Positions 43,326-52,455 of a DNA stretch of 64,000 nucleotides are shown here, one piece after another. Positions within the stretch are counted from its first letter, which is position 1, and each line of letters begins with the position of its first letter. The notes under the pieces were generated by a model. It saw nothing but the letters and a program-made list of their open reading frames with translations. It was not told where the DNA came from and searched no databases. Location: contig CAZHEH010000013.1 of NCBI GenBank assembly GCA_964531695.1, forward strand, positions 1 through 64,000. Direction: 5' to 3'. A program made the position numbers and the translations under genes. Source of the DNA: JAGXKT01 sp964531695. GTDB lineage: Bacteria > Planctomycetota > Phycisphaerae > SM23-33.

Positions 43326-43959
43326 CGCGTTCACTCGACTCAGGAAGAGGCACTTCGCGAACGAAATCCGCATGCTCCCGCAAGGGATTCTTCACAGGAA
43401 CGCCCATGGGCACGAGCACAACCTGCGTGCCCTCGCGCCGCGCGAATTTCATGGCGGGGATGAAGTCGCTGTCCCCCGTTACCAGGATCAGCCGATCCAC
43501 GATCTGCTTGGAGGCCAACCAAGCAACGTCCAGACCGATCTTCATGTCTACGCGCTTCTGGGTGAAGTCGGGCTCGAGGTCACGAGCCGTCGGATGGCGC
43601 GGTTCTCTGGCCAAGGTCCGAAGCGCCTGCTCCCGTAGCCGCCAGCCCTTGAGAAGCAACTCGCCCCGTCGGAACGCGACGCTGCTCATAACCGAGAGAC
43701 GCTGCTGCAACTTGCGCTTGCGACGTGCTACGGGGCCAGCGCCGAAGTCTATCCGTCGCCCCGGATCGAGCGGATTGCAGCCGGACTCTTCGTATGGCGG
43801 ACAGTCGTAGAAGTAGATCCGGAAGAGCTCCTCGCCTTCCAGGACACACGCATGGGCGAACTGGTACACGTGTTCGGCTTCCGCATGCCGCCGGCCCCGC
43901 ACAGCGTAAAGCCGCTTGAGAACAAATCCGGCATCAAGCAGCACGGCTACGTTCTTCAT
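43312..43959 (-). CDS. NYN-domain (LabA/DUF88-like) putative RNase inserted in tmk-holB
   Basis: This 215-aa protein is a PIN-like NYN domain. It starts V-A-V-L-L-D-A-G-F (D9 being an acidic metal ligand), and has D-M-K-I-G-L-D-V-A-W (about 148-157) and I-L-V-T-G-D-S-D-F-I-P-A (about 168-179), the other acidic residues of the active site. Such proteins act as metal-dependent RNases in RNA processing or stress. RBS AAGGGGGCACG precedes the start. It sits between tmk and holB, where usually nothing intervenes, and its stop overlaps holB's start. GC content is lower than for its neighbours, suggesting insertion. The 172-bp gap upstream is AT-richer. Confidence 0.85.
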
Positions 43960-44131
43960 CGACGTGCCCCCTTGCCCCGCGCAAAAAGGATGGCCCTGCC
44001 TTGCTCTAGATAGTTCGGCGCAAGACAGAGCCGGTTATATACGCATAGCAGGCCAACATGGCCCTCACATCTTCCTATGGGATTATCGGCCGCCCTGTTT
44101 GAGAAATCAAGAAGATAAGTCAGCATTCCCG

Positions 44132-44791
44132 TCATCCCGCCGGCGGTTCATCCGGCCCTAACCGGGAGGCCACCGCCTGCCGCAGGCGATCCTGGACCTG
44201 CCCCGGCTCGCCGGAGGCGTCGACCACGACGAACCGCTCCGGCTCGCGCTCCGCCTGCCGAAGAAACAGCTCCCGGACCTTGCGGTGGAACGCCAGGTCC
44301 TTGCTCTCCATCCGATCGCGGGCCTCATGGCGTCCGGTCCGGGCGAGGCCGTGCTCGGCGTGGATGTCCAGCACGACCGTCAGGTCCGGGCCCACGCCCG
44401 GCAGCGCCGTGTTGTAGATCGCCAGGATCGCCTCGGTGTCCACCCCGCCGGCGCCCTGATAGGCGACCGTCGCGGAGACCCACCGGTCGGAAATCACGCA
44501 GCCGCCGCTCTGGAGTGCCGGGCGGATCAGCTCGCACCAAAGCTGCGTGCGGCTGGCCATATACAGCAGCGTCTCGCAGTCGACGGCCATCTCGGCGTGC
44601 TCCGTATCGAGCAGGATCCGCCGGATGCTCTCGCCGATGGCCGTCCCGCCCGGATCCCGCGTCTCGATCGGCTCAACGCCCAGCGAACGGAACCACTCGG
44701 CCAGCCGCTTGAGCTGGGTGCTCTTGCCCGCGCCGTCGGGGCCGTCGATGACGATGAACTTCCCAGCGAGCTTGTCGGCGAGGTCGGTCAC
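44132..44791 (-). CDS. tmk: Thymidylate kinase
   Basis: This 219-aa kinase phosphorylates dTMP to dTDP with ATP. The P-loop I-D-G-P-D-G-A-G-K-S-T occupies residues about 15-25, followed by T-R-D-P-G-G-T-A-I-G-E (DR(Y/H)-like nucleotide site, about 45-55) and V-I-S-D-R-W-V-S-A-T-V-A-Y-Q-G (about 98-112). V-V-L-D-I-H marks the later strand. The length is normal. It is at the head of a tmk-NYN-holB group on the minus strand. The gap to the NYN gene is 172 bp and has an AT-rich part. The next gene upstream ends 17 bp away, pointing to a possible longer operon. Confidence 0.93.
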   Translation of the reverse strand: MTDLADKLAGKFIVIDGPDGAGKSTQLKRLAEWFRSLGVEPIETRDPGGTAIGESIRRILLDTEHAEMAVDCETLLYMASRTQLWCELIRPALQSGGCVISDRWVSATVAYQGAGGVDTEAILAIYNTALPGVGPDLTVVLDIHAEHGLARTGRHEARDRMESKDLAFHRKVRELFLRQAEREPERFVVVDASGEPGQVQDRLRQAVASRLGPDEPPAG

Positions 44792-44807
44792 GTGCAGGCG
44801 GCTCCTC

Positions 44808-45101
44808 TTACACGGCCGAGAGCACTCGCCCCGCCAGCGGCTCGATGTGTTCCTGGATAGCGGTCAGAGAGTCCGGCAAAGGCCCACCGCGAAACCTCTT
44901 CCACCAGTTGGTCGATGTCAGCCCGATCGGGCGGTCCGTCCGGGCGTCACGCAGCAGGATGTCACCGTCGTCCGTCTCCTCCCCGACCGCTTCCCGCTCC
45001 CGATGGTCGGCCGGACGGACGTACAGCACATCCGCCCCCACGTCGTAGTGGAGCCAGACTGTGCTGCCCGCTGTGCCCGCTATGCCGTCTGTGATGACCA
45101 T
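44808..45101 (-). CDS. Small DUF2283-like protein
   Basis: This 97-aa protein contains V-W-L-H-Y-D-V-G-A-D-V-L-Y-V-R, resembling the DUF2283 pattern Y-D-x-x-A-D-x-L-Y-I, then an I-L-L-R-D and W-K-R-F end. DUF2283 proteins are often the second gene of DUF4258/DUF2283 pairs, suspected toxin-antitoxin modules, but no DUF4258 gene is next to it. The start at 45101 was selected for AGAGGTGG upstream; an in-frame ATG at 45305 also has a good GGGGAG site, so a 165-aa version is possible. The first 68 residues of that longer form look unlike any domain. tmk follows 17 bp later. Confidence 0.5.
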   Translation of the reverse strand: MVITDGIAGTAGSTVWLHYDVGADVLYVRPADHREREAVGEETDDGDILLRDARTDRPIGLTSTNWWKRFRGGPLPDSLTAIQEHIEPLAGRVLSAV

Positions 45102-45499
45102 TCCACCTCTCCGGAGCCCGGTCGGCGCGCCAGATAGGCCGTCTTGACAAGGCCGCGACCCGACATCAACCACTGCGGCTATCATAACGCCTCGATGGGG
45201 GAGCGAACCATAGTAAACACGGCAAGCGGGGGCGAGGCGACTGTGCCGTATCTCAACCGTTCGTGCGATGGCGCGCAGCGGGTCAATGACGGTCTCATCG
45301 GCCATGACTGCTCCCCGTGCGCCTTGCCGAGTACACCATATTCTGGACCGCTGAGTCGGAGGGGCAAGAGGGCCGCCCGCCGATCACAGGGGTCACTGGC
45401 CGGACAAGCCCCGACCCCCACGAGCGTCTCCACACGCCCGCGCGGGCGTCCGGCACGTCCGGACCGGTTCCGAGGGCCATCGGAACCGGCAGCGACCCG
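45102..45499. other. Intergenic region upstream of the DUF2283-like gene
   Basis: About 400 bp. A perfect 9-bp stem CCGGTTCCG (45464-45472)/CGGAACCGG (45481-45489) with an 8-base loop lies 11 bp beyond the stop of the AEC transporter gene, in terminator position but without a T-run. The remainder shows a possible longer coding start for the DUF2283-like gene (45305) and nothing else convincing. Confidence 0.45.
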
Positions 45500-46456
45500 T
45501 CAGCCGTAGATCAGCAGGATGACCGGCAGGACAAGCGCCAGGTACATCAGCGTGTTGACGACGAACAGCAGCGAGGCGTCCCGCGGCTTGACGCCGAACA
45601 TGTTGGCCACGCCGACCATCGTCACGGCCGTGGGGACGCACGCCTCGATCACGATGACGCTGCGGCCCGTCTCGTCCAGCGGCCAGGGCGTCAGTTGCGT
45701 GCCGCAAGCGAGAAGGCAGCCCACCCCGGCCGCGATGCCGAAGCGGGACGCCGCCACCGCCGCGATCAGCCGCCCGGCCCGTCGGAACCGCCCCACGTGC
45801 AGCCGCAGTCCGATGCAGAAATAGGCCGTGATCGTCACGACGTACACGATCGCGTCCACCAGGTGCAACTCGCCGACGGCTTGCGGCATGGGCACGCCCG
45901 CCAGCGACAGCCACGCGGCCGTCAGGAGCATCGGCAGCCCCACGGAGCGCCAATCGAAGACGCTTCGCAGGATCAGCGGCCCGAGGGCCCGCCTCGGCTG
46001 GCCCGGCGCGTAGTGGCGCGCGATCGGGTAGGTCAGCAGAACCGTCACGGGCGTCCACATGAGGCAGTAGATGCTCATCAGCCCGAGGCCCTCGGCCCCG
46101 TAGAGCTGGTACAGGATCAGCCCGCCCATCGTGAAGCCGGAGTTGCCCAGCGCCGAGCCGAGCGCGATGAGCCCGCGCGTCGCCTCGTCCCGCGTCACGA
46201 GCCGCCCGAGGCCGATGCCGACCGCGGCCATCGTCCCCACCTGGACCACGCCCAGCCCCGGCAGCCAGAAGTCCGACCACTCCAGCCCCATGCCCCAGAT
46301 CGCGAAGAAGCCGCCCGTCGGATAGCCCAGCGCGACGATCAGAGCCATCGCCTTCTCGGCGAAGCCCTCGCCGAGCCAACGACGCCGGCGCACCAAATAG
46401 CCCGCCGCCAGCGGCAGCGTCACGAGTAGAACGGGACGGAGTAGCGTCAGATCCAT
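45500..46456 (-). CDS. AEC-family (auxin-efflux-carrier-like) transporter
   Basis: This 318-aa protein has about eight to ten membrane helices and matches the AEC/bile-acid-like permease family. Landmarks are P-L-A-A-G-Y-L-V-R-R, G-N-S-G-F-T-M-G-G-L-I-L (crossover region about 104-115) and the C-terminal V-I-V-I-E-A-C-V-P-T-A-V-T-M (about 265-278), the P-T/P-A motif of the second repeat. It may export or import organic acids or other small metabolites; substrate unknown. The start at 46456 was chosen at the first helix. It diverges from the GH4 gene. Confidence 0.78.
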   Translation of the reverse strand: MDLTLLRPVLLVTLPLAAGYLVRRRRWLGEGFAEKAMALIVALGYPTGGFFAIWGMGLEWSDFWLPGLGVVQVGTMAAVGIGLGRLVTRDEATRGLIALGSALGNSGFTMGGLILYQLYGAEGLGLMSIYCLMWTPVTVLLTYPIARHYAPGQPRRALGPLILRSVFDWRSVGLPMLLTAAWLSLAGVPMPQAVGELHLVDAIVYVVTITAYFCIGLRLHVGRFRRAGRLIAAVAASRFGIAAGVGCLLACGTQLTPWPLDETGRSVIVIEACVPTAVTMVGVANMFGVKPRDASLLFVVNTLMYLALVLPVILLIYG

Positions 46457-46622
46457 GCAGAATCGTAGGAAGCGCGGGGCCGAGAGCGTACGGCCGACAA
46501 GCCGGGGACGCAAGCTCACCCGTCCCGCGCTGGACTCCGCCAGGCGAATCGCTATGGTCCAGGGAGGCGCGGACCGGCACGGAGCCGGTCCCCGGAGCGG
46601 ACCCACCGCGGGAGAATCCGAC

Positions 46623-47996
46623 ATGCAGCACCCCAAAGTCGCCGTGCTCGGGGCCGGGAGCTTGTTCTTCGGCCGACAGGCCATCTGGCAGATGGTCCAC
46701 TCCGAGGTACTCCGCGAGGGTACGCTGGCACTGGTGGACACGAACCCCGAGCGGATGGACAAGATGGCCACGCTCGCCCGCAAGGCGATCGACCACGCGG
46801 GCGTGCCGCTGGCGCTCGAGGCCTCGACCGAACGCCGCGAGGTGCTCGAGGGCTGCGACTTCGTCGTGCTGAGCTTCGCCGATCAATCCGTCAAGTACCG
46901 CGGCATCGACTGCGACGTGTCGGAGAAGTACGGCATCCGCATGTGCAGCGGGGACACGATCGGCCCGGGCGGGGTCTTCCGGACCTTGCGCGAGTTCCCC
47001 CAGATCCTGGCGGCCTGCGAGGACGTCGAGCGGCAATGCCCGGACGCGTGGGTCATCAACTACATCAACCCCACTGCGGCCAACGGCATCGGCCTGCGGA
47101 AGTACGCTCCCCGGCTCAAGAGCTTCGCCCTGTGCGACGGGCTGCACATGCCGTGGATCAAGCGGGATTACGCCCGCCAGGCCGGGATCATCGGACCCGA
47201 TGACGACCTGACCGAGGACATCGACCGGCGCTTCGACTTCCGCATCGCCGGCCCGAATCACTTCACCTGGCTGCTCAAGGCCGAGTTCGACGGCGAGGAC
47301 GTGACGCACAGGATCGCCGAGGCCGTCCGCCAACGCGCGGCCGCCGAAACCGATGGCGACGACAAGGGCGCCAAGGCGAAGTTCAACGACACCATCGGCG
47401 ACGCCCTCTACAACCTGTTCGGCCACGTACCCACCTGCGTCGCCCACACGAAGGAATACCTCCGCTTCTGGCAGGGGCTCGGGCGGACGGAAGAGCCGAT
47501 CCCGGCGTTGTCGATCTGGCAGACCGCTCCGCGTTACGAGGGGCACGCCGAGATGTGGCGGCAGGTCGACGCCTTCAACGCCGGCGAGAAGTCCATGGAA
47601 GAGTTCGTGGACGCATTCGGACCGGACCACGCCACGGACATCATCGAGAGCATGTGGGGCGGGCTCGGCAAGCCGTTCTTCCTCAATGTCGCCCAAGCCC
47701 GCGCCGTGCCGAACATGCCGGACGGGGCCTTCCTCGAATTGCTGTGCGACGTGGACATGGACGGCCCGCGCCCCCGCCCCGTCGGCGAGGCGCCCGTCGG
47801 CCTGCGCGGCCTCTGGCAGCAGGTATTGGACACCCACGAGTTGTCCGCCGACGCGGCCGTGAGCTGCGACCGGGCGATCCTCCGCCGGGCCATGCTTTGC
47901 GACCCGATCGTCAGCTCCATTGCCGATGCCGACGCGATCATCGAGGAGCTGCTCGACGCCGAGAAGGACGCACTCCCGGACGACTGGTGGAACTGA
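46623..47996 (+). CDS. GH4 family glycosidase (alpha-glucosidase/galactosidase type)
   Basis: This 457-aa protein is an NAD- and Mn-dependent GH4 glycosidase. It begins with a Rossmann nucleotide site K-V-A-V-L-G-A-G-S-L-F-F, and includes D-T-I-G-P-G-G-V (about 114-121), I-N-Y-I-N-P-T-A and F-A-L-C-D-G-L-H, the cysteine and histidine of which should bind manganese. GH4 enzymes cleave by redox elimination and act on 6-phosphorylated or free glycosides of either anomer. GGGAG lies before the start. It ends 8 bp from the convergent galactokinase. With that kinase, alpha-galactosidase activity is the simplest idea, but alpha-glucosidase or glucuronidase activity is possible. Confidence 0.82.
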   Translation: MQHPKVAVLGAGSLFFGRQAIWQMVHSEVLREGTLALVDTNPERMDKMATLARKAIDHAGVPLALEASTERREVLEGCDFVVLSFADQSVKYRGIDCDVSEKYGIRMCSGDTIGPGGVFRTLREFPQILAACEDVERQCPDAWVINYINPTAANGIGLRKYAPRLKSFALCDGLHMPWIKRDYARQAGIIGPDDDLTEDIDRRFDFRIAGPNHFTWLLKAEFDGEDVTHRIAEAVRQRAAAETDGDDKGAKAKFNDTIGDALYNLFGHVPTCVAHTKEYLRFWQGLGRTEEPIPALSIWQTAPRYEGHAEMWRQVDAFNAGEKSMEEFVDAFGPDHATDIIESMWGGLGKPFFLNVAQARAVPNMPDGAFLELLCDVDMDGPRPRPVGEAPVGLRGLWQQVLDTHELSADAAVSCDRAILRRAMLCDPIVSSIADADAIIEELLDAEKDALPDDWWN

Positions 47997-48003
47997 GAGC
48001 GCC

Positions 48004-49158
48004 CTACTCGGCCGGGCCGGCGCCGGCCGCGGCGCGCGTGGCGAAGATCGGACACCGGCGGCCGAAACGCTCGGCGAAGGCGGCGGCAATCGCGTCCTCG
48101 ACGGCTTCCGCCCGGGCGGCGTCGGCGAGGAGGATCGCGCAGCCGCCGAAGCCGCCGCCGGTCATGCGGGCGCCGTGGACGCCCTCGCAGCCCTCGGCCG
48201 TGGCGACGATCGCGTCCAGCTCCGCGCAACTCACCTCGTAATCGTCCCGCAGCGACTCGTGCGAAGCGTACATCAGCTCGCCGAAGCTCAGCCAGTCGCC
48301 GCGCTCCATCGCCTCGACCGCCTGAAGCGTGCGGGCGATCTCCCCCACCACGTGGCGGGCCCGCATCAGCTCCGTGCCGCCCAGCACATCCGCCCGGTGC
48401 GCCTCGGCGAGTTGCCGCTCGGTGACATCGCGCAACGACGCCACGCCCAGCTTGCCCGCGGCCGCCTCGCACTGGGCCCGCCGCTGGGCGTACTCCCCGC
48501 CGCCAATCGAGTGGCTGACCTGTGTATTCGCCACGAGCAGCACCAGGGAGGGCTCGTCGAACCGCACGTGCCGCGTCTCGCCGCTGCGACAGTCGAGCAG
48601 CAGGGCCCGGCCCGCCCGGCCCATGACGGCGATGGACTGATCCATGATGCCGCAGGGGGAGTTGGCGAACTCGTGCTCGGCCCGCTGGCAGAGGAGCACC
48701 AGGTCGCGGTCGGTGAGCTTCTTCCGCGCCCCCGCAACGGCCAGCAGTGCCTCGGCCGTGGCGACCTCGAGCGATGCCGAGGAGGACAGCCCGCCGCCGA
48801 TGGGCACGTCGCTGTCGAACAGGACGTCGCAACCGTGGAGCTTGATCTTGGCGTCCCGCAGCCCGGCCGCGACGCCCTTGGGGTAGTTCGCCCACGCGGG
48901 CCTGCCGGGGACGATCTCGCCGGTCAGATCGATCTCGGCCGGCTCGTCCGCCTGGCAGGAGCGGAAGGACGCGTGCGTATCTTCGCGCGGGGCATAGAGG
49001 GCGACGGTCCGCCGCTCGATGGCGATGGGCAGGACGAACCCGTCGTTGTAGTCCGTGTGCTCGCCGATCAGGTTGACACGTCCCGGGGCCTGCGCCGCGC
49101 CGGCCGGCTCGCGCCCGAAGGCGGCGGCGAACGCCGCCCTCCGTTCCGTGGGATTCAT
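48004..49158 (-). CDS. galK: Galactokinase
   Basis: This 384-aa GHMP kinase phosphorylates galactose at C1 with ATP, the first step of the Leloir pathway. The galactokinase signature G-R-V-N-L-I-G-E-H-T-D-Y-N lies at 26-38, the GHMP ATP-binding loop P-I-G-G-G-L-S-S-S-A-S at about 117-127, and the C-terminal G-A-R-M-T-G-G-G-F-G-G-C near 338-349. The start at 49158 gives the normal family N terminus. It converges with the GH4 gene. The beta-galactosidase at 7312 is far away but could feed it. No galT or galE is in the window. Upstream is a GGGGACAGGC palindromic repeat. Confidence 0.93.
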   Translation of the reverse strand: MNPTERRAAFAAAFGREPAGAAQAPGRVNLIGEHTDYNDGFVLPIAIERRTVALYAPREDTHASFRSCQADEPAEIDLTGEIVPGRPAWANYPKGVAAGLRDAKIKLHGCDVLFDSDVPIGGGLSSSASLEVATAEALLAVAGARKKLTDRDLVLLCQRAEHEFANSPCGIMDQSIAVMGRAGRALLLDCRSGETRHVRFDEPSLVLLVANTQVSHSIGGGEYAQRRAQCEAAAGKLGVASLRDVTERQLAEAHRADVLGGTELMRARHVVGEIARTLQAVEAMERGDWLSFGELMYASHESLRDDYEVSCAELDAIVATAEGCEGVHGARMTGGGFGGCAILLADAARAEAVEDAIAAAFAERFGRRCPIFATRAAAGAGPAE

Positions 49159-49201
49159 GGCCGGGACGGTAGCGTCGGCTCCGCGAGCCGTCAAGTCGCC
49201 C

Positions 49202-49287
49202 GGAAAAGGGGACAGGCAACTTCTTTCGCGCAGAGATCTGCGACTGTCACGAATCGCTCCAGCAGAAAGCTGCCTGTCCCCTTTTCC
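49202..49287. repeat. GGGGACAGGC-type palindromic repeat, copy 3
   Basis: The left arm (GGAAAAGGGGACAGGC from 49202) and right arm (GCCTGTCCCCTTTTCC to 49287) are inverted copies across a 40-bp centre. Length of 86 bp and arm sequence agree with copy 2 at 28629. It lies between the start of galK and the end of a lipoprotein gene. Confidence 0.7.
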
Positions 49288-49309
49288 TACCTGTGGTGGA
49301 TCGCATCTG

Positions 49310-49825
49310 CTACGGCAGCGGGTAGCCGCTTCCGACGGCGGCGAGCGGCAAAGCGAAGTCGATATCCGCCTGGCGGAGGACCCACGTGATATACGTGTTG
49401 CTGTTCGGGCCGGGCCAGTAGGCGTACTCGTCGCGGTACGGGTAGTCGCCCGGGCGGCTCAGGACCACCAGGAGGCGGACCGCCTCGTCGCCGCGCCATT
49501 CGGCCACGGCCCAGCTCGGCCCCGCACCGACGCCGGAGGTCGGGCCTGAGTTGTTGACGCGCAGATGGCCGTGCGCACCCCCGGCGTCCTGCCAGACCTC
49601 CCAGCGATGCCAGCGCTCGCCCGGCGCATAGTTGCCGACGAACCAGCAGTGCACGGCGATGTCCTCGATGTGCGGAATCCGGGCGGCGCGAAGCTGCACG
49701 ATGGGGCCCTCGACCTCGCCCGGCTTTGTGAATCCCGACTGGTCCGGCACGTGAACGCAGCCGGACGACCCGGACAGAGCCGCCAGAACCAGAGCCGCCG
49801 CCGCGCGTGGAACCGGATGCCGCAT
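49310..49825 (-). CDS. DUF3750-like lipoprotein
   Basis: This 171-aa protein has a signal peptide ending G-S-S-G-C (cysteine about 23), which fits a lipobox, so it should be lipid-anchored. The body contains I-A-V-H-C-W-F-V, W-H-R-W-E-V-W-Q and the Y-W-P-G-P-N-S-N-T-Y-I-T-W-V-L-R motif (about 138-153), matching DUF3750. The family's role is unknown; it is often in Gram-negative envelope-associated contexts. The start at 49825 gives a proper signal peptide; the upstream open frame is not needed. The neighbours are galK repeat DNA and a redoxin gene on the same strand. Confidence 0.7.
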   Translation of the reverse strand: MRHPVPRAAAALVLAALSGSSGCVHVPDQSGFTKPGEVEGPIVQLRAARIPHIEDIAVHCWFVGNYAPGERWHRWEVWQDAGGAHGHLRVNNSGPTSGVGAGPSWAVAEWRGDEAVRLLVVLSRPGDYPYRDEYAYWPGPNSNTYITWVLRQADIDFALPLAAVGSGYPLP

Positions 49826-49895
49826 GTCAGAGAACACATACCCTCCCCGCCGACGCGCGCGCAAACTCGGACGGACCCGAGTCGTCGATCGTCGA

Positions 49896-50477
49896 TCAGA
49901 CCAGGTCGCACGCCTCCGGCGGCATCCAGTGTTCTTCCTTGCCCTGCCACTTGACGTTACAGCCGATGGGGTTCGTCACCGGCACCGGCGGCTCGTTGTC
50001 GTCCAGCAGGGCGTCGAGGGCATCGTGCAGCTCCCGGGTGGTCTCCTTGCCCGGCTCGCGAGGGTTGTCGTCCATCCGGCCGGTGTAGCGGAGCTTGCGG
50101 TCCGCGTCGAAGACGAAGTAGTGCGGCGTCCGCAATGCGCCGTATGCCATGGCCACCTTCTGCGTGTCGTCCCGCAGATACGGCCAGGGGAAGCCCTTCT
50201 CCTTGGCGCGGATGACCATGTGCTCGTAGTCGTCGGTCGGGTGGTTCTCCGTCTCGTTCGAGTTGATGCCGACCATTGCCACGCCCTTGTCGGCGTAATC
50301 GTTGTACAACTCGAGCATGCGGTCTTCCGAGCCGACCACGAACGGGCAGTGGTTGCAGGTGAACACGACGAGGAGGATCTTCGCGTCCGCGAAGTCCGCC
50401 AGCGAGTAGCTCTTGCCGTCCGTCCCGCACAGCGAGAAGTCCGGCGCCTCTTCACCGATTTGCAGCGTGAATGCCAT
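49896..50477 (-). CDS. Thioredoxin-fold redoxin (peroxiredoxin-like, thiol-disulfide)
   Basis: This 193-aa protein is of the AhpC/TSA-redoxin group. It begins G-E-E-A-P-D-F-S-L-C-G-T-D-G and has the active-site-like V-V-F-T-C-N-H-C-P-F (C41 and C44, C-x-x-C) and T-P-H-Y-F-V-F-D with cis-proline. It probably reduces disulfides or peroxides in the cytoplasm, as no signal peptide is seen. The ATG at 50477 is preceded by AAGGAG, while a TTG at 50483 is less likely. A C-terminal G-C-N-V-K-W-Q-G-K-E-E-H-W is typical of this subgroup. It lies divergent in context from neighbouring sugar genes. Confidence 0.82.
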   Translation of the reverse strand: MAFTLQIGEEAPDFSLCGTDGKSYSLADFADAKILLVVFTCNHCPFVVGSEDRMLELYNDYADKGVAMVGINSNETENHPTDDYEHMVIRAKEKGFPWPYLRDDTQKVAMAYGALRTPHYFVFDADRKLRYTGRMDDNPREPGKETTRELHDALDALLDDNEPPVPVTNPIGCNVKWQGKEEHWMPPEACDLV

Positions 50478-50554
50478 GGACAAGCTCCTTCAGTCTTGGG
50501 TTCGCCCCATTATAGCGTGCCCCCCTTCGGGCAAGCCGTCGCCGCCGGCCGAAC

Positions 50555-51544
50555 TCAACCGGGACGCGACGCCAAGTACGACTCGTACCACGAGATCGTC
50601 CGGCCCAGCCCCCCGCGGAGGTCGTACTCCGCCCGCCATCCGAGCGTCCGGCGGGCCTTGGCCGCGTCGAGCGTCTGCTCGCGTATCTCGGCGGAGGCGG
50701 TATTGCGAATGTCCGGTTCCAGGTGAGATTTGCCCGTCAAATCGAGGATCAACTCGACGACCTCGAGCACCGTCACGCGAGACTCCGTGCTGAAGTTGAA
50801 CGCCTCGCCGGCGACGCGCGGGTCGGCGATCTGCTCGGCGAGCGCCAGATAGCCGGAAACCACGTCGTCAAGGTAGATGTAGTCGCGGATGAACTGCCCG
50901 TCGCTGCGGAGGATCGGGCGCTCGTCCCGCAGAGCCCAGCGAATGACACCGGGCACGATGCGGTCCCAGTTCAGATCGCCGGCACCGTAGATGTTGCCGC
51001 AACGGCTGACCGCCACCGGCAGGCCGTAGGTGTTCCAATAGGTCCGCGAGATCAGGTCCGTGCAGCTCTTCGACACGTCGTACGGGTGCTCGCCCGCCAG
51101 CGGATCCCCCTCCGTGTACTGGCTGCCCGAGAGGCGTCCATAGGCCTTGTCGCTGGAGGCGACGACCACGCCAATCAGCTCCTCCCGCTGCCGCCGGCAG
51201 GCCTCCAGCAGGCAATAGGTGCCGCGGACGTTACTCTCGAAGGTGTCGAGCGGCGCCCGCAGGGCAGCGAGCACCTGCGTCTGGGCGCCGAGATGGAAGA
51301 CGTACTCGATGCCGTTCTCGGCCAGGGCCCGCTCCAGGGCGCGGATGTCCTCCAATCGCCCGTGGACGACCTTGACAAGTCTTTCCGTGCCCGCACGGTA
51401 GAACTCGCTCCGCGGGTCGACATCGCGCACCAAGGCGGTAACCTCGGCGCCGGCGTTCGCCAGCGAGGCGGTCAGTGCCGAGCCGACCATGCCGGTCGCC
51501 CCGGTCACGAAAACCCGACGCCCGTTGAAGCGTTCCGGCCTCAT
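50555..51544 (-). CDS. CDP-glucose 4,6-dehydratase-like NAD epimerase/dehydratase
   Basis: This 329-aa extended-SDR enzyme begins with V-F-V-T-G-A-T-G-M-V-G-S (about 10-22, nucleotide-binding G-x-x-G-x-x-G) and has the catalytic Y-D-V-S-K. S-S-D-K-A-Y-G and the substrate-region motif G-N-I-Y-G are also typical. It probably dehydrates CDP-glucose to CDP-4-keto-6-deoxyglucose, as predicted from the cytidylyltransferase immediately upstream, with which it overlaps by four bases (ATGA). The product feeds 3,6-dideoxyhexose or other surface sugars. The start at 51544 is set by this overlap. Other NDP-sugar epimerases are alternatives. Confidence 0.82.
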   Translation of the reverse strand: MRPERFNGRRVFVTGATGMVGSALTASLANAGAEVTALVRDVDPRSEFYRAGTERLVKVVHGRLEDIRALERALAENGIEYVFHLGAQTQVLAALRAPLDTFESNVRGTYCLLEACRRQREELIGVVVASSDKAYGRLSGSQYTEGDPLAGEHPYDVSKSCTDLISRTYWNTYGLPVAVSRCGNIYGAGDLNWDRIVPGVIRWALRDERPILRSDGQFIRDYIYLDDVVSGYLALAEQIADPRVAGEAFNFSTESRVTVLEVVELILDLTGKSHLEPDIRNTASAEIREQTLDAAKARRTLGWRAEYDLRGGLGRTISWYESYLASRPG

Positions 51545-52317
51545 CCCCACACCTTCCAGGGCGGTTCGCCCTCGTCCCACAGCGCGTTGAGCATGCGGAC
51601 GTCCCGCAGCGTGTCCATGCACTGCCAGAAGCCGTAGTGCCGGTATGCGTACAGCTCACCGTCGGACGTCATCGCCTCCAGCGGGTCGCGCTCGAACGGT
51701 GTCTCGTCCCCGGCGATGTACTCCAGCACGCGCGGCTCGAGGACGAAGAAACCGCCGTTGATCCAGCCCTCCTTGGCCTGGAGCTTCTCGGCGAACTGCC
51801 GCACCGAGCCGTCGTCCTCGCTGATGTCGAGGTAGCCGTAGCGGGCCGGCGGCCGCACGGCCGTCATGGTGGCGGTCTTGCCGTGCGCCTTGTGGAACTC
51901 GACCAGGGCCTTGACGTCGACGTTGGACACGCCGTCGCCGTAGGTCAGCAGGAACGTCTCGTTGCCGATCCAGTCGGCGATGCGCTTGAGCCGCCCCCCG
52001 GTCAGCGTGTCCTCGCCGGTGTCGACGAGGTGGACCATCCAGTTCTCCTCGGCCGGCTTGCGGCGGATCGACTGGTTGGACGCCAGCGACACGCTGATGT
52101 CGCCCTGGAGCGAGTGATAATCCAGGAAGAAGTGCTTGATGATCTCACCCTTGTAGCCGAGGGCGACGATGAACTCCTCCACCCCATAGTGGGCGTAGGC
52201 CTTCATGATGTGCCAGAGGATGGGCCGCCCGCCGATCTCAACCATCGGCTTCGGGATGCGGTCGGTCTGCTCGGCCAGCCGGGTTCCGTAGCCGCCTGCG
52301 AGGATGACTGCCTTCAT
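51541..52317 (-). CDS. rfbF: Glucose-1-phosphate cytidylyltransferase
   Basis: This 258-aa enzyme makes CDP-glucose from CTP and glucose-1-phosphate. It starts M-K-A-V-I-L-A-G-G-Y-G-T-R-L (nucleotidyltransferase P-loop), continues with K-P-M-V-E-I-G-G-R-P-I-L-W-H-I-M and ends F-W-Q-C-M-D-T-L-R-D. These match RfbF (about 257 residues). The start at 52317 is the normal N terminus. It overlaps the following dehydratase gene by four bases, forming a two-gene CDP-hexose operon that probably serves surface glycan synthesis together with the glycosyltransferases at 13-20 kb. No later CDP-hexose genes are in the window. Confidence 0.93.
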   Translation of the reverse strand: MKAVILAGGYGTRLAEQTDRIPKPMVEIGGRPILWHIMKAYAHYGVEEFIVALGYKGEIIKHFFLDYHSLQGDISVSLASNQSIRRKPAEENWMVHLVDTGEDTLTGGRLKRIADWIGNETFLLTYGDGVSNVDVKALVEFHKAHGKTATMTAVRPPARYGYLDISEDDGSVRQFAEKLQAKEGWINGGFFVLEPRVLEYIAGDETPFERDPLEAMTSDGELYAYRHYGFWQCMDTLRDVRMLNALWDEGEPPWKVWG

Positions 52318-52455
52318 GTCCGATCCGTCCTCGTATCCGGGGCGCCAGGTGCCGTTCAGCGTCCGGGCGTCGGGCACCGGCGATTGCTCGATAGTCAATC
52401 GGAAGCGGCGGCTCGACGCAACAGGCGATTTGCCACGGCCTTGCGGTCGACGGGG

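Noticed and set aside
44808..45305. Longer 165-aa version of the DUF2283-like gene
   Set aside because: An ATG at 45305 has a good GGGGAG site, but the extra 68 residues show no domain. The shorter start at 45101 also has a good site. I kept the shorter form but cannot exclude the longer.
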